This document shows positions 47,129-57,689 of a stretch of 64,000 bases of DNA, in pieces; position 1 is the first letter of the stretch, and every line of letters starts with the position of its first letter. The position numbers and the translations under genes are program-made. Source of the stretch: Dipteronia dyeriana (taxonomy: Eukaryota; Streptophyta; Magnoliopsida; Sapindales; Sapindaceae); the NCBI GenBank assembly GCA_032871835.1, contig CM065298.1, positions 80,520,154 to 80,584,153 of the forward strand. Reading direction: 5' to 3'. The notes below the pieces were generated by a model. That model was not told the origin of the DNA, did not search any database, and was given only the letters and a program-made list of their open reading frames with translations.

Positions 47129-48502
47129 GGGATATTCCTATTTTAGTCCCTCTAGTTTTCCCTACTATGCGTTCTAATCCCTCTAGTTTAAGTTTATGGT
47201 TGGTTAGGTCCCTACCGTCTAATTTCATTAGGTTTCCGTAAAAAAAGTGAGGGTGTAATAGTAAAAATACAAATTAAAATATTTTAATAAAAGATTAATA
47301 TTAAAAATAATTAAAAAGTAATATTAAAATAATTAAAAATTAAAACTAAATTAAAACTTAAAAAATTAAATTTGATAAATATATTTTTTAAAGAATAATG
47401 ACCTTAGTCTCTATCTCTAATCTTTCACATTCAGATCCAAACCCATTAATCTTATTTTCTATCTCTCACCACCACCACCACCACCACCATCGACCACTCA
47501 CTGTCAACCATCTGAAGCCTAGAAAAAAGAAGAAGAAGAAGAAGAAGAAGAAGAGAGAGATCGAGAAAGAAGAGATTGGCACTCGATCGGGCTTTCGGTC
47601 GTCGTCTTCCCTTCTGGTCACCGTCGCCGTCGTCGTTTCTTCTGGTTTGAGTGTGGGTGGGTTCAGATTTGGTTGAGACCACTATCTTCTCTCTCATCTC
47701 AATCTCTCACTCCGATATGATTGTATTTGTGCTTATGTGTGGGTGGGTTCCGGTTTGGTGGTGGTGGTGGTGGTGGTCGGGTTTTTGTATGGTTATGGAT
47801 GCATATGGTATGGCCAAAGTTGGAGGTGGTTGTTTGTTTGGGGTTAATGGTTGTGGGGTGATACAAAATTCAAGTTTCTTTTTTTTTTGGTGATGAAACA
47901 AATCTGTTTTTTTTTTGTAGGTTGTAAGATTCATCGGTATTTGTAAGATTTTGTTTTAGGTTCGAGTTTCAGTTTTAACTGATTATATTCTGGGTTTGTA
48001 TGAATGTATGATAGTGTTTGAGTGTTATTGTTTTTTTTTTTAAATAAATTTATTTTGAGTTCTTTTTTGATTTGCTGGGTTGGTGTTGATTGTATGAGTT
48101 TGATACCATTTCCTAGGATTTTTTTTTTAAAATCTATATTTTGTTTCTTTGATTTTTCTTTTATGTTGTTGATGATGATTGAAGGAGTGTGAGAGAGAGA
48201 TTTCTAGAGATATGAGACTAGCGGCGGTGAGGTGGTTGAAGATATGAAAGGAGCAGCGACGACGATGGTGGTTTAGTGTTCATTATAGGTTCTAGGTTTT
48301 TTTAGGTGACCAAATCCATTAAAAAAACAATTTAAATTTAAAAAGGATAAATTAGCACCGGAGGGCAAAACAATCATTCTGCCCTATGCACATGTCATAT
48401 CGACGAATTCTGTAACAGAAGCCCCAAAAGGACCAATATTGAAACTAAGAGGACCAGAACGCATAATAGGTTACACTAGAGGGATTTTTATCATTTGTTC
48501 CC
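47129..48502. mobile_element. MULE-like non-autonomous element
   Basis: Inverted ends of about 60 bp share CCCTCTAG, TATGCGTTCT and AGTTT in the same order (47129-47190 and 48440-48502), about 70% alike. No convincing 9-bp duplication was found, so it is older or slightly mis-bounded. The interior has coding-like composition with a CAC/GGT-rich repeat (47469-47490, 47757-47777) and GAA runs (47527-47553), and may hold captured gene leader sequence. No protein domain is recognised. Confidence 0.6.
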
Positions 48503-48841
48503 TAATGTGTAAAAGCATATCTCCCTGTGCATTTGTTTTCTGATTCCCCTAACGTTGCCTTTGACTGGTGGTTGCATGGATTGAATTAAATAAAAGGGGT
48601 AAATACATTCGGAATCCCTAAAAGTTTGGCATATTTTCATATAGAGAGCAAGTTTACATTTATTTACTCAGATCTCCTTTACTTTTTTAAATTGACTTTG
48701 ATTGACAAATAAAAATACAATATTGCCCATATTTATTAAAATTCTAAAAAAAAAATCTTAGTAGATAAATGCATACTTGCTCTTGCTGTATTTAAATCAA
48801 ACTTTAGGTGTTCTTCATGTATTACCCCTAAATAAAAATAG
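48503..48841. other. AT-rich spacer with possible TIR remnant
   Basis: Phrases such as GGGGTAAATACATTCGGAATCCC at 48596-48618 resemble MULE ends seen elsewhere in the window. No paired end was found. Confidence 0.35.
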
Positions 48842-50223
48842 GGGATATTTTCCCCCCTGACTTTTACCCTATTAAAAAGTTGAGGATTTAGTTTGCCCAT
48901 ATTGACCTTTAATCCCCCTAAAATGGAAAGAATGGAAAATCAACCTCCTCTATCACATTTACCATCCAAAATAATGTTGACTCTTAAAATTGAAGGGGTA
49001 TTATTATAAAAGCATAATTTTTTTTAAAAATTAATAATTAAAAACATACCCTCTCTTTCCGCATACAACTACTTCTCTCTCTCTCTCATCGTGATCATCA
49101 ACTTCTCCACCGAATCACCACCACCAAACCAGCTCTTCCCGCCGCTGCTTGATCTATTATCGCCGCCGATCCCTTTCTATTTCTTCCCATCTTTTTTCTT
49201 CTCCTTCTTTCCCTTGACAGAGGGTTGGCCACTATGGCACTCAATCTCTCCAGTGGCCGATCTCAGTTTTGAGGTTTCTTATTTGGATTTGGTTTAGGGT
49301 AGTGGTGGTGGTTTGTTTTTGAGGTTTGCTGTGTGTGTGCGTGTTGGTTGATGGGGTTGAGTTGGGTTTTGGGTTTGCTTTGGGGTTCTGATTTTCTGCA
49401 TTTGGGGATTGAGGGTGGTGCGTTTCTGGGTTGATCGATGGTGGATGGTTCTGGTTCGATGGTGGTCAATCGATGAGGGCGGTGCATTTCTGGGTTGATC
49501 GATGATGGTCGATCGATGAGGGTGATGCTATTCTCGGTTTTAGGTTTCGTGATGATGGTTGATGGACTGAGTTTCCAGATTGACAAATTGCGTTTGGCTA
49601 TGGTTTTAGCGTGTTTGGCAGTGGTGGTATGGTAGTGGTGATGGTGGTGGTGTGTTAGTGGTGACGGTTGTGGCAATGGTGGTGGAGATATAAAATTTTC
49701 CACATCACCATATCAAAGAGATGAATCTATCTCCACAAATCTTCAAGGTTTTTTTTTTTTTTTTGTTATTTGATAAAAAAAATGGATTTGAGATTGGATC
49801 TCAGTTATTTTTTTTTTAATTTTGTTTTATTTTTAATTTATGTTTTTAAATTTAAATAAAAAATAATTAAAAGATATCTTCACCATCCATCTCAAATATG
49901 GACGGTAGAGATCCATTTATTTTTTTTAAATATTTTTTTATTTAATAATTATGTTTTTTTAAATTTTTTGGTTTTCTATTTTTTAAATATATTTTTTATT
50001 TTCTAAAAAAATATTTTTATTTAATAAATATTCTGGGGATTAAATGGTCATTTCCTAAATATATTAAGGGTAAAACGGTCATTTGATAATTTTGGACTGA
50101 AATTTTAACAGAAGGGGGATATTTACAATATTTTTATTTCAAGTGGAAGATCGGTCGTAATGGGCAAACCCTGTCCTCGCCTTTATAATAGAACAAAGGT
50201 AAGAGGGAAAATGATAATATCCC
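48842..50223. mobile_element. Non-autonomous MULE with perfect 9-bp target duplication
   Basis: A 1,382-bp element. Its ends share GGGATATT, ACCTTT/ACCCTATT and TTTGCCCAT in order over about 80 bp (48842-48925 and 50140-50223). Identical TAAAAATAG copies flank it at 48833-48841 and 50224-50232. It has no transposase. The interior (49080-49690) is GC-richer with Pro- and His-rich frames on both strands and a trinucleotide-rich block of TGGTGGTGG type, as in MULEs that have picked up gene pieces. Confidence 0.85.
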
Positions 50224-50275
50224 TAAAAATAGTATTGTTGAAGAGGAAAACCACCCAAATATATTCATAGAAAAG

Positions 50276-50906
50276 CTAACAGTCAAATGGAGTTTGCTGG
50301 GTTGAAGAAACACAGCTGCTCAAACTACTCCTGAGGAATAGGATACCAATATCGCACAATGAAGCAACATAAACAAAAAAGTTATCTGTTTTAGAAAGAA
50401 TTTTTAACTGTTTTTGAATGAAAAGCATATTGAAAGAAATAAGGTTAAGAAATTAAAGAATTCACTAACCATAATATTTCAGATTTTACCCACTTAGAAT
50501 TTGATCAATTGTTTCAAATGCTGTATATGCAAAACCAAACGAAGAAATATATAATGAGAGATAAGGGGAGAGAAGAGATTATAACTTACAAGTCTTTAAG
50601 GCAGGAAGCAGTTTTATCATGATCATCAGCCTCTTGATCTACAGTGAGTTTTCCATCCAAGGAAAAAGCTGATGGTGGTATTTGATCATGGGCAAGCAAA
50701 AATGGGAGGTTTTCGGCTGACGGGTGGGCGGAAGAAGGCAGCGAGAAGGGCGGAGACGGTGAGGCAGAGGGCGAAAAGGAGTAGTTGTGGTTGCCTGGTC
50801 CTACACTTATTGGCAGAGGTGATGGTGGTGTTGGTGGTGACGAGGATGGAGAATAATTAAAATTGTTTTTATATGAAGATCCATGCTCCTTGATTTCTTC
50901 TTCCAT
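50276..50906 (-). CDS. Small two-exon gene, unknown Pro/Ser-rich protein
   Basis: Exon 1 is 50590-50906 and exon 2 is 50276-50330, giving 123 residues. The donor is a consensus GTAAGT, the acceptor is TATTCCTCAG, and the phase matches. The start is in a good context (AAAAATCCATGGAAG) after a leader with a CT-rich CCTCCCTCCCTCC tract and AACAACAACA. The protein begins MEEEIKEHGS, has a Ser/Pro-rich middle (SPSSSPPTPPSPLP, SPSASPSPPFSLPSSA), then DQIPPSAFSLDGKLTVD and a short acidic part. No membrane segment or known domain is seen. It may be a real plant gene; other downstream exons instead of the small exon 2 are possible. Its 3' end lies 53 bp from the MULE. Confidence 0.5.
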
Positions 50907-51100
50907 GGATTTTTTGTTGTTGTTGATGTTATTGGGAGATGGGGATTGTGAGTTTTTGTTAATGTTAAATGTTCCTGGGAGGGAGGGAGGGAGGAGTTGC
51001 GATTTTGAATTACAGGTATAACCTAACGGTCATAGCAGAATGCCAACCTACCAGCTTCAGTTTCACCCCAAGTAGCAGCTACTTCATTCTATTATAAATT
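50907..51100 (-). promoter_or_regulatory. Leader and promoter of the small gene
   Basis: On the minus strand the sequence is pyrimidine-rich (GGAGGGAGGGAGGG on the plus strand near 50978-50993) and then A-rich before the ATG, as in plant 5' leaders. No clear TATA box is fixed. Confidence 0.3.
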
Positions 51101-52251
51101 AGAACAAAGGCTGCTGCCCACAATGTATTGTCCGATTTGGTCTATTGGACCTCTTATGGTTTTGTCCTTAAAATGGTCATAGCGGGTTAAAGCTAACCTT
51201 ACTTATATATATATATACTAGTTTTGACTTTAGCTCATGTAGGAGGAAATCTCCTACCAACATGTGAAAAAAACAATAAGATGTTATAACTTAATGGTAA
51301 ATTTATATCCGAGAGGTGGTAGGTTTAAGTTATGGCTCTCTCAATTCTGGAAAACAACAATTTTCCTAGCAAAGGACACGTGATAAGATTTTATTTGAAA
51401 ATGAAGATATATCCATAAGCAAAGGTTTGATGGGTTTAAATATTTAAGTTCAAGCTGCCTGCAACTATTATTCAAGAGGAATAAAAAAGAAATAGGGTTT
51501 TATTATGTTATCTACAATCTGTGCTGTTGAAAAAGACAACAATTCTCTTGGATGAGCCCTACAAATGACTACTCAATTTCACTGCTGACTTGTTCATCAT
51601 TAGAAAAAAAGAACTCCTCTAATCAATAAAACATGTAAATTTTATAAGAAATTAAGCCAAGAAAACATTAATTATTCATCTTTTCGATCTTGCTTTTCTA
51701 AGAAGCCATGGAAACACAATTTGATTTTCTACAAATATTAGTTAATAATAATGGATCATATATTATAGGTAAGAAAAAATATATATGGTTTTAGTTAACA
51801 TTAATTCAAGATATTAAACAACTAACTACGTAAAATAAGTAAATATTTTTTTCAAAAAATGAAAAGAAAAAGTAAATCTAAGTAAAAGTAGACATTCTGG
51901 AATAGTTATGGGTCTAGATTCACTGCAAAATATGTTTTAAAAAGTGTTTAATATTGAATTTATTATTTAGGAGTAATTTCATTAAAGTTCCAACTTTTTG
52001 ATGAAATGCCGTCTATTTAATTATTTTGTTATTAAATATTTAAAAGTCCCAACTTTAATCCTTTGCTTTTCTAAAATATATCACTTTTGTCCTTCCACTA
52101 ATTAAAGGTTAGTCAAACTTAACGGAACTAGGTTATTTTAGACTCTTTATTTTTATTTTAAATCTTTACATAATAACATATAACAACATTTTTTTTTTTT
52201 AAATAGTTAACAAAAACAAAAAAATCCAATGGATCTCAATCGTCGGGCAAC
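51101..52251. other. AT-rich intergenic sequence
   Basis: No gene is seen. A possible MULE end (TAGGAGTAATTTCATTAAAG near 51968) resembles the reverse complement of 57275-57315. Confidence 0.4.
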
Positions 52252-52533
52252 TAGACATGTCCAGGTTCCGGTTCAGGTTCCGAACGGAGTCAGAACCGAA
52301 ACTGGCAGTCCGTCCGATTAAGAAAATTAAAAAAATATTATTTTTTCTGGAACCGCCTGTTCCTGGCTGGTTTTTTCATAGGAGAATCGGAACCAAACAT
52401 TCACCCCTACGGTTACGGTTACAGTTACGGTTATTATTCCGGAACCGATTTCACGGTTCCGGTTAAGGTTACAGTTCATTTCACATGGTTACGGTTCGGT
52501 TCTACGGTTCGAACCGAATCGTGGACATGTCTA
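52252..52533. mobile_element. hAT-type MITE, 282 bp
   Basis: Perfect 12-bp inverted ends TAGACATGTCCA and perfect 8-bp duplications CGGGCAAC (52244-52251 and 52534-52541). The interior is rich in GGTTCCGG and CGGTTACGG repeats. It has no coding capacity. Confidence 0.92.
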
Positions 52534-52539
52534 CGGGCA

Positions 52540-52960
52540 ACGATGATCTTTTTAGAGATCTCGTCTGGCTCACCTTCCTCCTCGCCTCTCTTACCGTCGG
52601 TCGACCGCAAACACGAAGTACTGCCTTAAAAACATACTCATCAGTGCCTCACTGCCAAGTTAACTCTCAACTTCTTCTGCTTCTTGCTCCTCACGGCGTC
52701 AACTGTTTCCTACCGTTGGATCAGCTTCCGCAGGGAGTCGGATTCCGTTTTGATGGACGAGATTTTCTTTCTAGAGTGTGCAGACCAGGTGGGTCCTATA
52801 GTGAGATTGGATCCTAGCGGCGGCTTGTGATTGGAGCTACGGAAAGAGATGATAAGTGGTGGGTATTTCAGTTGTTGTAGTAGTGATTGTTGAAGCAGGG
52901 AATACGATGGAGTTTTGGCAAAGTTGATCCATCGTTGAAGCACTGATGGGTATTTCATCA
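52540..52960. other. Coding-like segment, possibly captured gene fragment
   Basis: GC-richer than its surroundings. Open frames run through 52485-52817 on the plus strand and 52710-52961 on the minus strand. Neither has a recognised domain. The MITE at 52252 was inserted at its edge. Confidence 0.3.
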
Positions 52961-52989
52961 TTTTTAATTATTAATTTTATTTGTTTTTT

Positions 52990-53719
52990 AGGCAATTACC
53001 AATTTAATCCTGATTTTTTTAAAATTCCAAGTTGTTTACGAATTTTACAAAAGTGACCTAATTGGTGATTACATTTTTTTTCCAAGTGTCAAATTAGTCT
53101 TTTTTTTTAAAAAAAGTGACCAAATTGATATCTTTAATGATTTAGCGATATTAAATATAACAGTTGATTTTAAAAAATTAAGTTAAAGTATGTAAATACA
53201 ATTTATTTATCATATTAGAGTAAAATTGTTTTGTCTTTTGTATATTAAGTTCACCATTATAATTATAAAAAAAATCAAAATATTATTAATGAAACATCAT
53301 TTGTACATTTTTTAATTAAAATTTTCTAAAAAAAAATCTAAAAATATTTTAATAAAACAATATCAATTATACCCTTATTTTCTATTCATTCTCAGTTTAG
53401 TCTTTTACCATTTTCATATAATTGTTTTTTTTTGTTAATATTATACAAGCTTGTTGTCAAAATTATTCAAAATCAAAACCCACAAATAAAATAAATAAAA
53501 CTATACATGCGTTAAAAAAACTATGCATATGTCATTATTATATTGTTTAGGAGTAAAATACACTTTTACCCCTACACAATTAAAGTTGACTGGCGAAACT
53601 TTGTTAGATGGACTAATTTAATGCTTAGAAAAATGTAAGAATTAATTTGATCACTTTTATAAAAGTCACAAATAATTTGAAATTTAAAAAAAAGTCAAGG
53701 ACCAACTTCGTAATTGCTC
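52990..53719. mobile_element. Small MULE-like element, 730 bp
   Basis: Inverted ends of about 110 bp share GCAATTAC, TTTTACAAAAGTGA-like and AATTAGTC-like blocks (52990-53100 and 53605-53719). TTGTTTTTT flanks both sides (52981-52989 and 53720-53728), though such a T-rich match could arise by chance. The interior is AT-rich and non-coding. Confidence 0.55.
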
Positions 53720-54032
53720 TTGTTTTTTTTTAATATTTTTATATTATCCATTTATATTTTCCTTCTACAAAATCATAACAGTTTTTTTATAATATTTTCT
53801 ATTATCCATTAATATTTTTCTGTTTTTAAGTTATAACTGATTTTTTTTCAATATTTTTTTTATTATACATAAATTTTTGTTTTTTAAGTTCTTAATGATT
53901 TATTTGTGCGCCTTTCAAAAAAATAATAAAGGTTAATTTCACTCTTTTTTTTCTTCGAATTGTCACCTTTTTTTAACATTTTTATTATATTGATAATTTT
54001 ATTTTTTTTAAATATATTACTTTAGTCCGATT

Positions 54033-55122
54033 TAGTGGTGTAAAAATGGGCCGGCCGGTGACAGGCTGGTCCGGCCGACCCAGGAAGTTCACGGGCCGTG
54101 CTGGGCACGGCCCGTGAAGGAAGAGGGCCAGGCAGCCTGCTGGGCCGCGGTAGGAGGCCCAGCAGGCCGGCAGGCCGGCCCGTCTGCCACGCCAATCCGG
54201 CGTGCCAGGCCTGTCGGACCGGTCTGTCGGTCTGTTCGGCTAAGCAATTTTTTTTTTTTTAAAAAAAAAACCCTCCAACGGTTGGAATTTTTTTCTAGCC
54301 GTTGGAGCTAAACAAATTTACAAAAACCGTCCCTGAAATATTTTAAATTACATTTTGACCCACAAATCAAATTTTTCTATAAATACTTCCATCCATTTCA
54401 TTTTCCATTCACTCTCTCTATCATTATTTCAATCTCTAATTCTCTCAAATCTCAATCTCTAATATATTCTCCAATTCTCTAAATTTTTTCATTCAATTTG
54501 GTTATTCCTCTCTCTACAAAATTCTCTACATTTTCCACAAATACACCAAATTTTAAAGGTACAATTTTGTTATTACTTTTGGTCTAACATATTCTCATAG
54601 TAAATTTATTATTTACTTGTAAGTTGTAAAACGGTTGCACTCTTTTTCCCTTACCAAGTTTTTATCCCACTGGGTTTTTCTTGGTAAGGTTTTTAATGAG
54701 GCAATCATGTAGATATGTAATACTGAATTCCATAAGTGAAAAATAAATAAATAATTAAAAAATTGTTCGTTCTCTTTATTCATTTCAAATCCTAATAATT
54801 GTTCGTTCTCTTCATTCATTTTAAATTCTAAACCATAAACCATAAACCCTAAACCCTAAATCCAAAACAAACGTAATTTAAAAAAAAATTGGACCAAAAG
54901 ACTAGCCAGTCGGACCAGGCCCGCCAGAAGGGCCCGATGGGCCGGCGTGGCACGGCACACAGGCAGGGCCCGCCTGAGGCAGGCCGGAGTACCGTGCGGG
55001 ACCAGGCCGGCCTGTTACACCGTCGCGTGCCAGGCCCAACCAGGCATGTTTCCACAAATGGACTGGCCAGGTCAGGCCAGGCCGTGCCTAATGGGCCGGG
55101 CCAATCAATTTTTACACCACTA
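54033..55122 (+). mobile_element. Internally deleted hAT element related to the MED8-intron hAT
   Basis: 1,090 bp with inverted ends TAGTGGTGTAAA and TTTACACCACTA and 8-bp duplications GTCCGATT (54025-54032) and GTCTGATT (55123-55130). It matches the ends of 37273-41349 in opposite orientation: 54270-54440 matches 40920-41060, and 54620-54700 matches 37890-37985 (CCTTACCAAGTTTTTATCCC). The transposase region is missing. It would depend on a transposase made by another copy. Confidence 0.9.
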
Positions 55123-55621
55123 GTCTGATTAACCAATTTACTAATAGTCAATTATAACTAAATATACAAAATATCAATTTTATCCCTAAATGTTTTTTAT
55201 TATTACATTTTATTTTTTTAAAATTTCGTTTAAATAGTTTTTATATTTTAATATCATATAAAAATCAAATTAAGATTTTTTATAGATTTTTTTTATCATG
55301 AGTAAAATATTAATTTAAATATTAACAAATTAAGATTAAAAATTATTTAAAAAACAGATTTTATTTTTTATTTTTTTGAGATCCAATAGATCTTCAAATG
55401 ATTGAGCTTAACAATAGTGACGAATTAGGTAGCACATCCAGTGAAAATCTGGGCAACATCCCAATCAAGCGCAGCCCAAAAAAAATCTGGACAAATCAAA
55501 TCGATAATAATTGAATATAATAAAAATCAAATTATCAAACGATTCCCAATCTGGGCAATAATGTTTTTTAAAGAAAAAAAAAATATATTTTTCTCAAAGT
55601 ATCAAACCCATCATCTTCTCA

Positions 55622-56035
55622 TTGTCCTACACCATCCTCTCAAATAACACCTCTATGTTATTCATCCTCACACTCTCCTCCTTCTTGGTTTCCTTCACAT
55701 TCCTCCTCCCTTATCTTCGATTCAATCGCCGTCGTCGTTTTCTTCCTGCTTCAACGACGAAGCGTCGTCGTCGTCGTCGTCCTCCTCCTCCTCCTCCTCT
55801 TCACGCGATTCGACCAAACTCTCAGGATTCACAGAGGAGGAACTCATCTGCTCTCACCATCTTCTTTCGTACACTTCTCCTCCTCCACCGCCATCTGGTC
55901 AACAACAACATCATCATCCACTACCGTCCGATAAAGATGATTGTTGTTGTTGTTATTATCAACAACTATGGAGTCCAGATCTTGATTGTTATCAACAATT
56001 TAATTTTATATAATGTTAAAAATGGAGCTAACTAA
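55622..56035 (+). pseudogene. ORF between MULE-like inverted repeats, possible captured gene start
   Basis: A 137-codon open frame begins with a hydrophobic stretch (LFILTLSSFLVSFTFLLPYL), like a signal anchor, followed by Arg-rich and Pro runs (RRRRRRPPPPPP) and a poor-complexity tail. The nucleotide sequence has runs of CGT and CCT repeats. The layout fits a 5' exon picked up by a MULE, but its parent gene is not in the window and is not recognised. Confidence 0.4.
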
Positions 56036-56563
56036 TTCGTGTATGTGCCCAGATCAATTTGATTTTTTATTATATTCAATTATTATCAATTTGATTTGTC
56101 CAGATTTTTTTGGGCTGTGCCTGATTGGGATGTTGCCCAGATTTTCAGTGGATGTGCTAACTGATTCGTCACTATTGTTGACCTCAATGGTTTGGAGATC
56201 CATTGGATCTCAAAAAAAAAATTCAAATAATTTTTAATCTTAATTTTTAATATTTAAATTAATATTTTACTCGGAATAAAAAAATCCTGTTTTTTAAAGA
56301 TTTTTTTTTTCTTAATTTGATTTTTATATAATATTAAAATATAAAAAATATTTGAAAGAAATTTTGGAAAATTAAAATGTAAAAACAAAAAACTTTTAGG
56401 GCAAAAGTGGCATTTGGTACACTTAGTTATAATTGACTGTTAGTAATTTGATAAACTGAACTAAACGATATATTTTGAAGAAAAAAAAGATTATAGCAAT
56501 TAATATGATAAAGACGTTTAAATATGTGACAATTTAAAAAATAATGACTTTAGTAAAATTAGC

Positions 56564-57560
56564 TAAAATAATAATTAACTTTAATGTTAATTTAATTTTA
56601 TAAACGATTTAAAAAGAAAATAAAGTGCCAAATAGATAAATACAAAAGAAGTTAGAAAAACCCTTTCTAATACAATTATCTAAGTTGAATATAGAGATGA
56701 TGTGATAAAAAACAAAAGTTAGAGAATATGAAGTTGAGTTTTTGATTCTAGAAATTCTTCTAGAAATGCTAATTATGATTTTTAACTCTTTCCACCAATA
56801 ATATTAAAGCTTATTTAATTGTAAGGTAAAGGAGGAAAGAGAATGTAATAATTGTTTTACTGTGATTGGTTGCAAAATATATACGTATTTGACTTTAAAT
56901 AATTGTATTGGAGATGTGAATATGTGTTTCTCTAAATTTGTTTAAATGTGGGCTCATAGTGAATAGAAATATTGATGTAACACTGTTTAGAAAATTAAAA
57001 ATACATATTTGTATTGAAAATGGTCTTATTTATTTTTGAAATAACCATTTTAATGTTAAATTTTTGAAATTATTTGATTTTTTTTTTGAAAAATAAAGGT
57101 GTAATAACAAAACCTTTTAAGGGCAAAATTGACATTTTAGGCTTGTATTATATATTAACATGGGTAAATTCATACTTTTACATATATAGTCACAGTTTAT
57201 CGTTAGTTTTTTAGTCAAATGAATTAAAGTTACTAATATGATTAAGACGTTTAAATATATAACATTTCACCAAAAAGTAGGGACTTTAGTGATATTATCC
57301 CTATTATTTAAGAGCACTCATTCAACCCTTCTAATATCTCATATTTAAGCAGAGGCCAGTACAGGCGATATATCCAAAAATTGTCAAATACTAGCATGAA
57401 TTTTACCTACTACTTCATTATCAAACATTCATAAAAAGAAAAAAGAAAAACTTGGAAGTTTCATTTCTATTAGAATCAATCCAAAGTACTTCTATGATTG
57501 TTTCAAGTTACAACATTTAACAATGCATGGGTTTGATAATAACACGAGCTTTTGACAAAA
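56564..57560. other. AT-rich spacer with a MULE-end remnant
   Basis: 57110-57315 resembles the outer right repeat of the element at 53931-56563 (GGGCAAAATTGACATT, then GATTAAGACGTTTAAATATA), so it is another copy of the same end type. There is no gene. Confidence 0.5.
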
Positions 57561-57593
57561 GTAGAGGTGTGTAAGATCCAATAAATCTGATCT

Positions 57594-57626
57594 AATCCGA
57601 TCTAATTCATTAGATTAGATCGGATT
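57594..57626. repeat. Palindromic GATCTAATCC-type repeat
   Basis: AATCCGATCTAATTCATTAG continues into its own near-perfect reverse complement, and further ATTAGATCGGATT copies follow to 57680. It is probably a MITE or simple-repeat remnant. Confidence 0.7.
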
Positions 57627-57689
57627 TGAGCATATGATTAGATCGGATTTGTGAATATGATTTGATCGGATTAGATCCTATTATAGGGA

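Larger units (their letters stand above)
53931..56563. mobile_element. MULE-like element with ~500-bp inverted repeats and an internal ORF, split by a hAT element
   Basis: The left repeat (about 53931-54032 plus 55131-55535) and the right repeat (about 56050-56563) are reverse complements over about 500 bp at roughly 75-80% identity. Shared blocks include GTCAATTATAACTAA, GGGCAACATCCCAATCA and GAGATCCAAT. The hAT element at 54033-55122 sits in the left repeat. Between the repeats is a 0.5-kb coding-like segment. The target duplication cannot be resolved in the AT-rich flanks. Confidence 0.75.

Noticed and set aside
47398..47934. Open frames with His, Lys or Trp runs
   Set aside because: They are translations of CAC, GAA and GGT simple repeats inside a MULE-like element.
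49263..49703. 146-codon minus-strand frame rich in His, Pro and Thr
   Set aside because: It lies inside the non-autonomous MULE and mirrors a TGGTGG-rich tract; no family is recognised.
51968..57315. One large MULE spanning several smaller elements
   Set aside because: The proposed ends share only about 40 bp, and no clear 9-bp duplication was found; they may be ends of separate elements.
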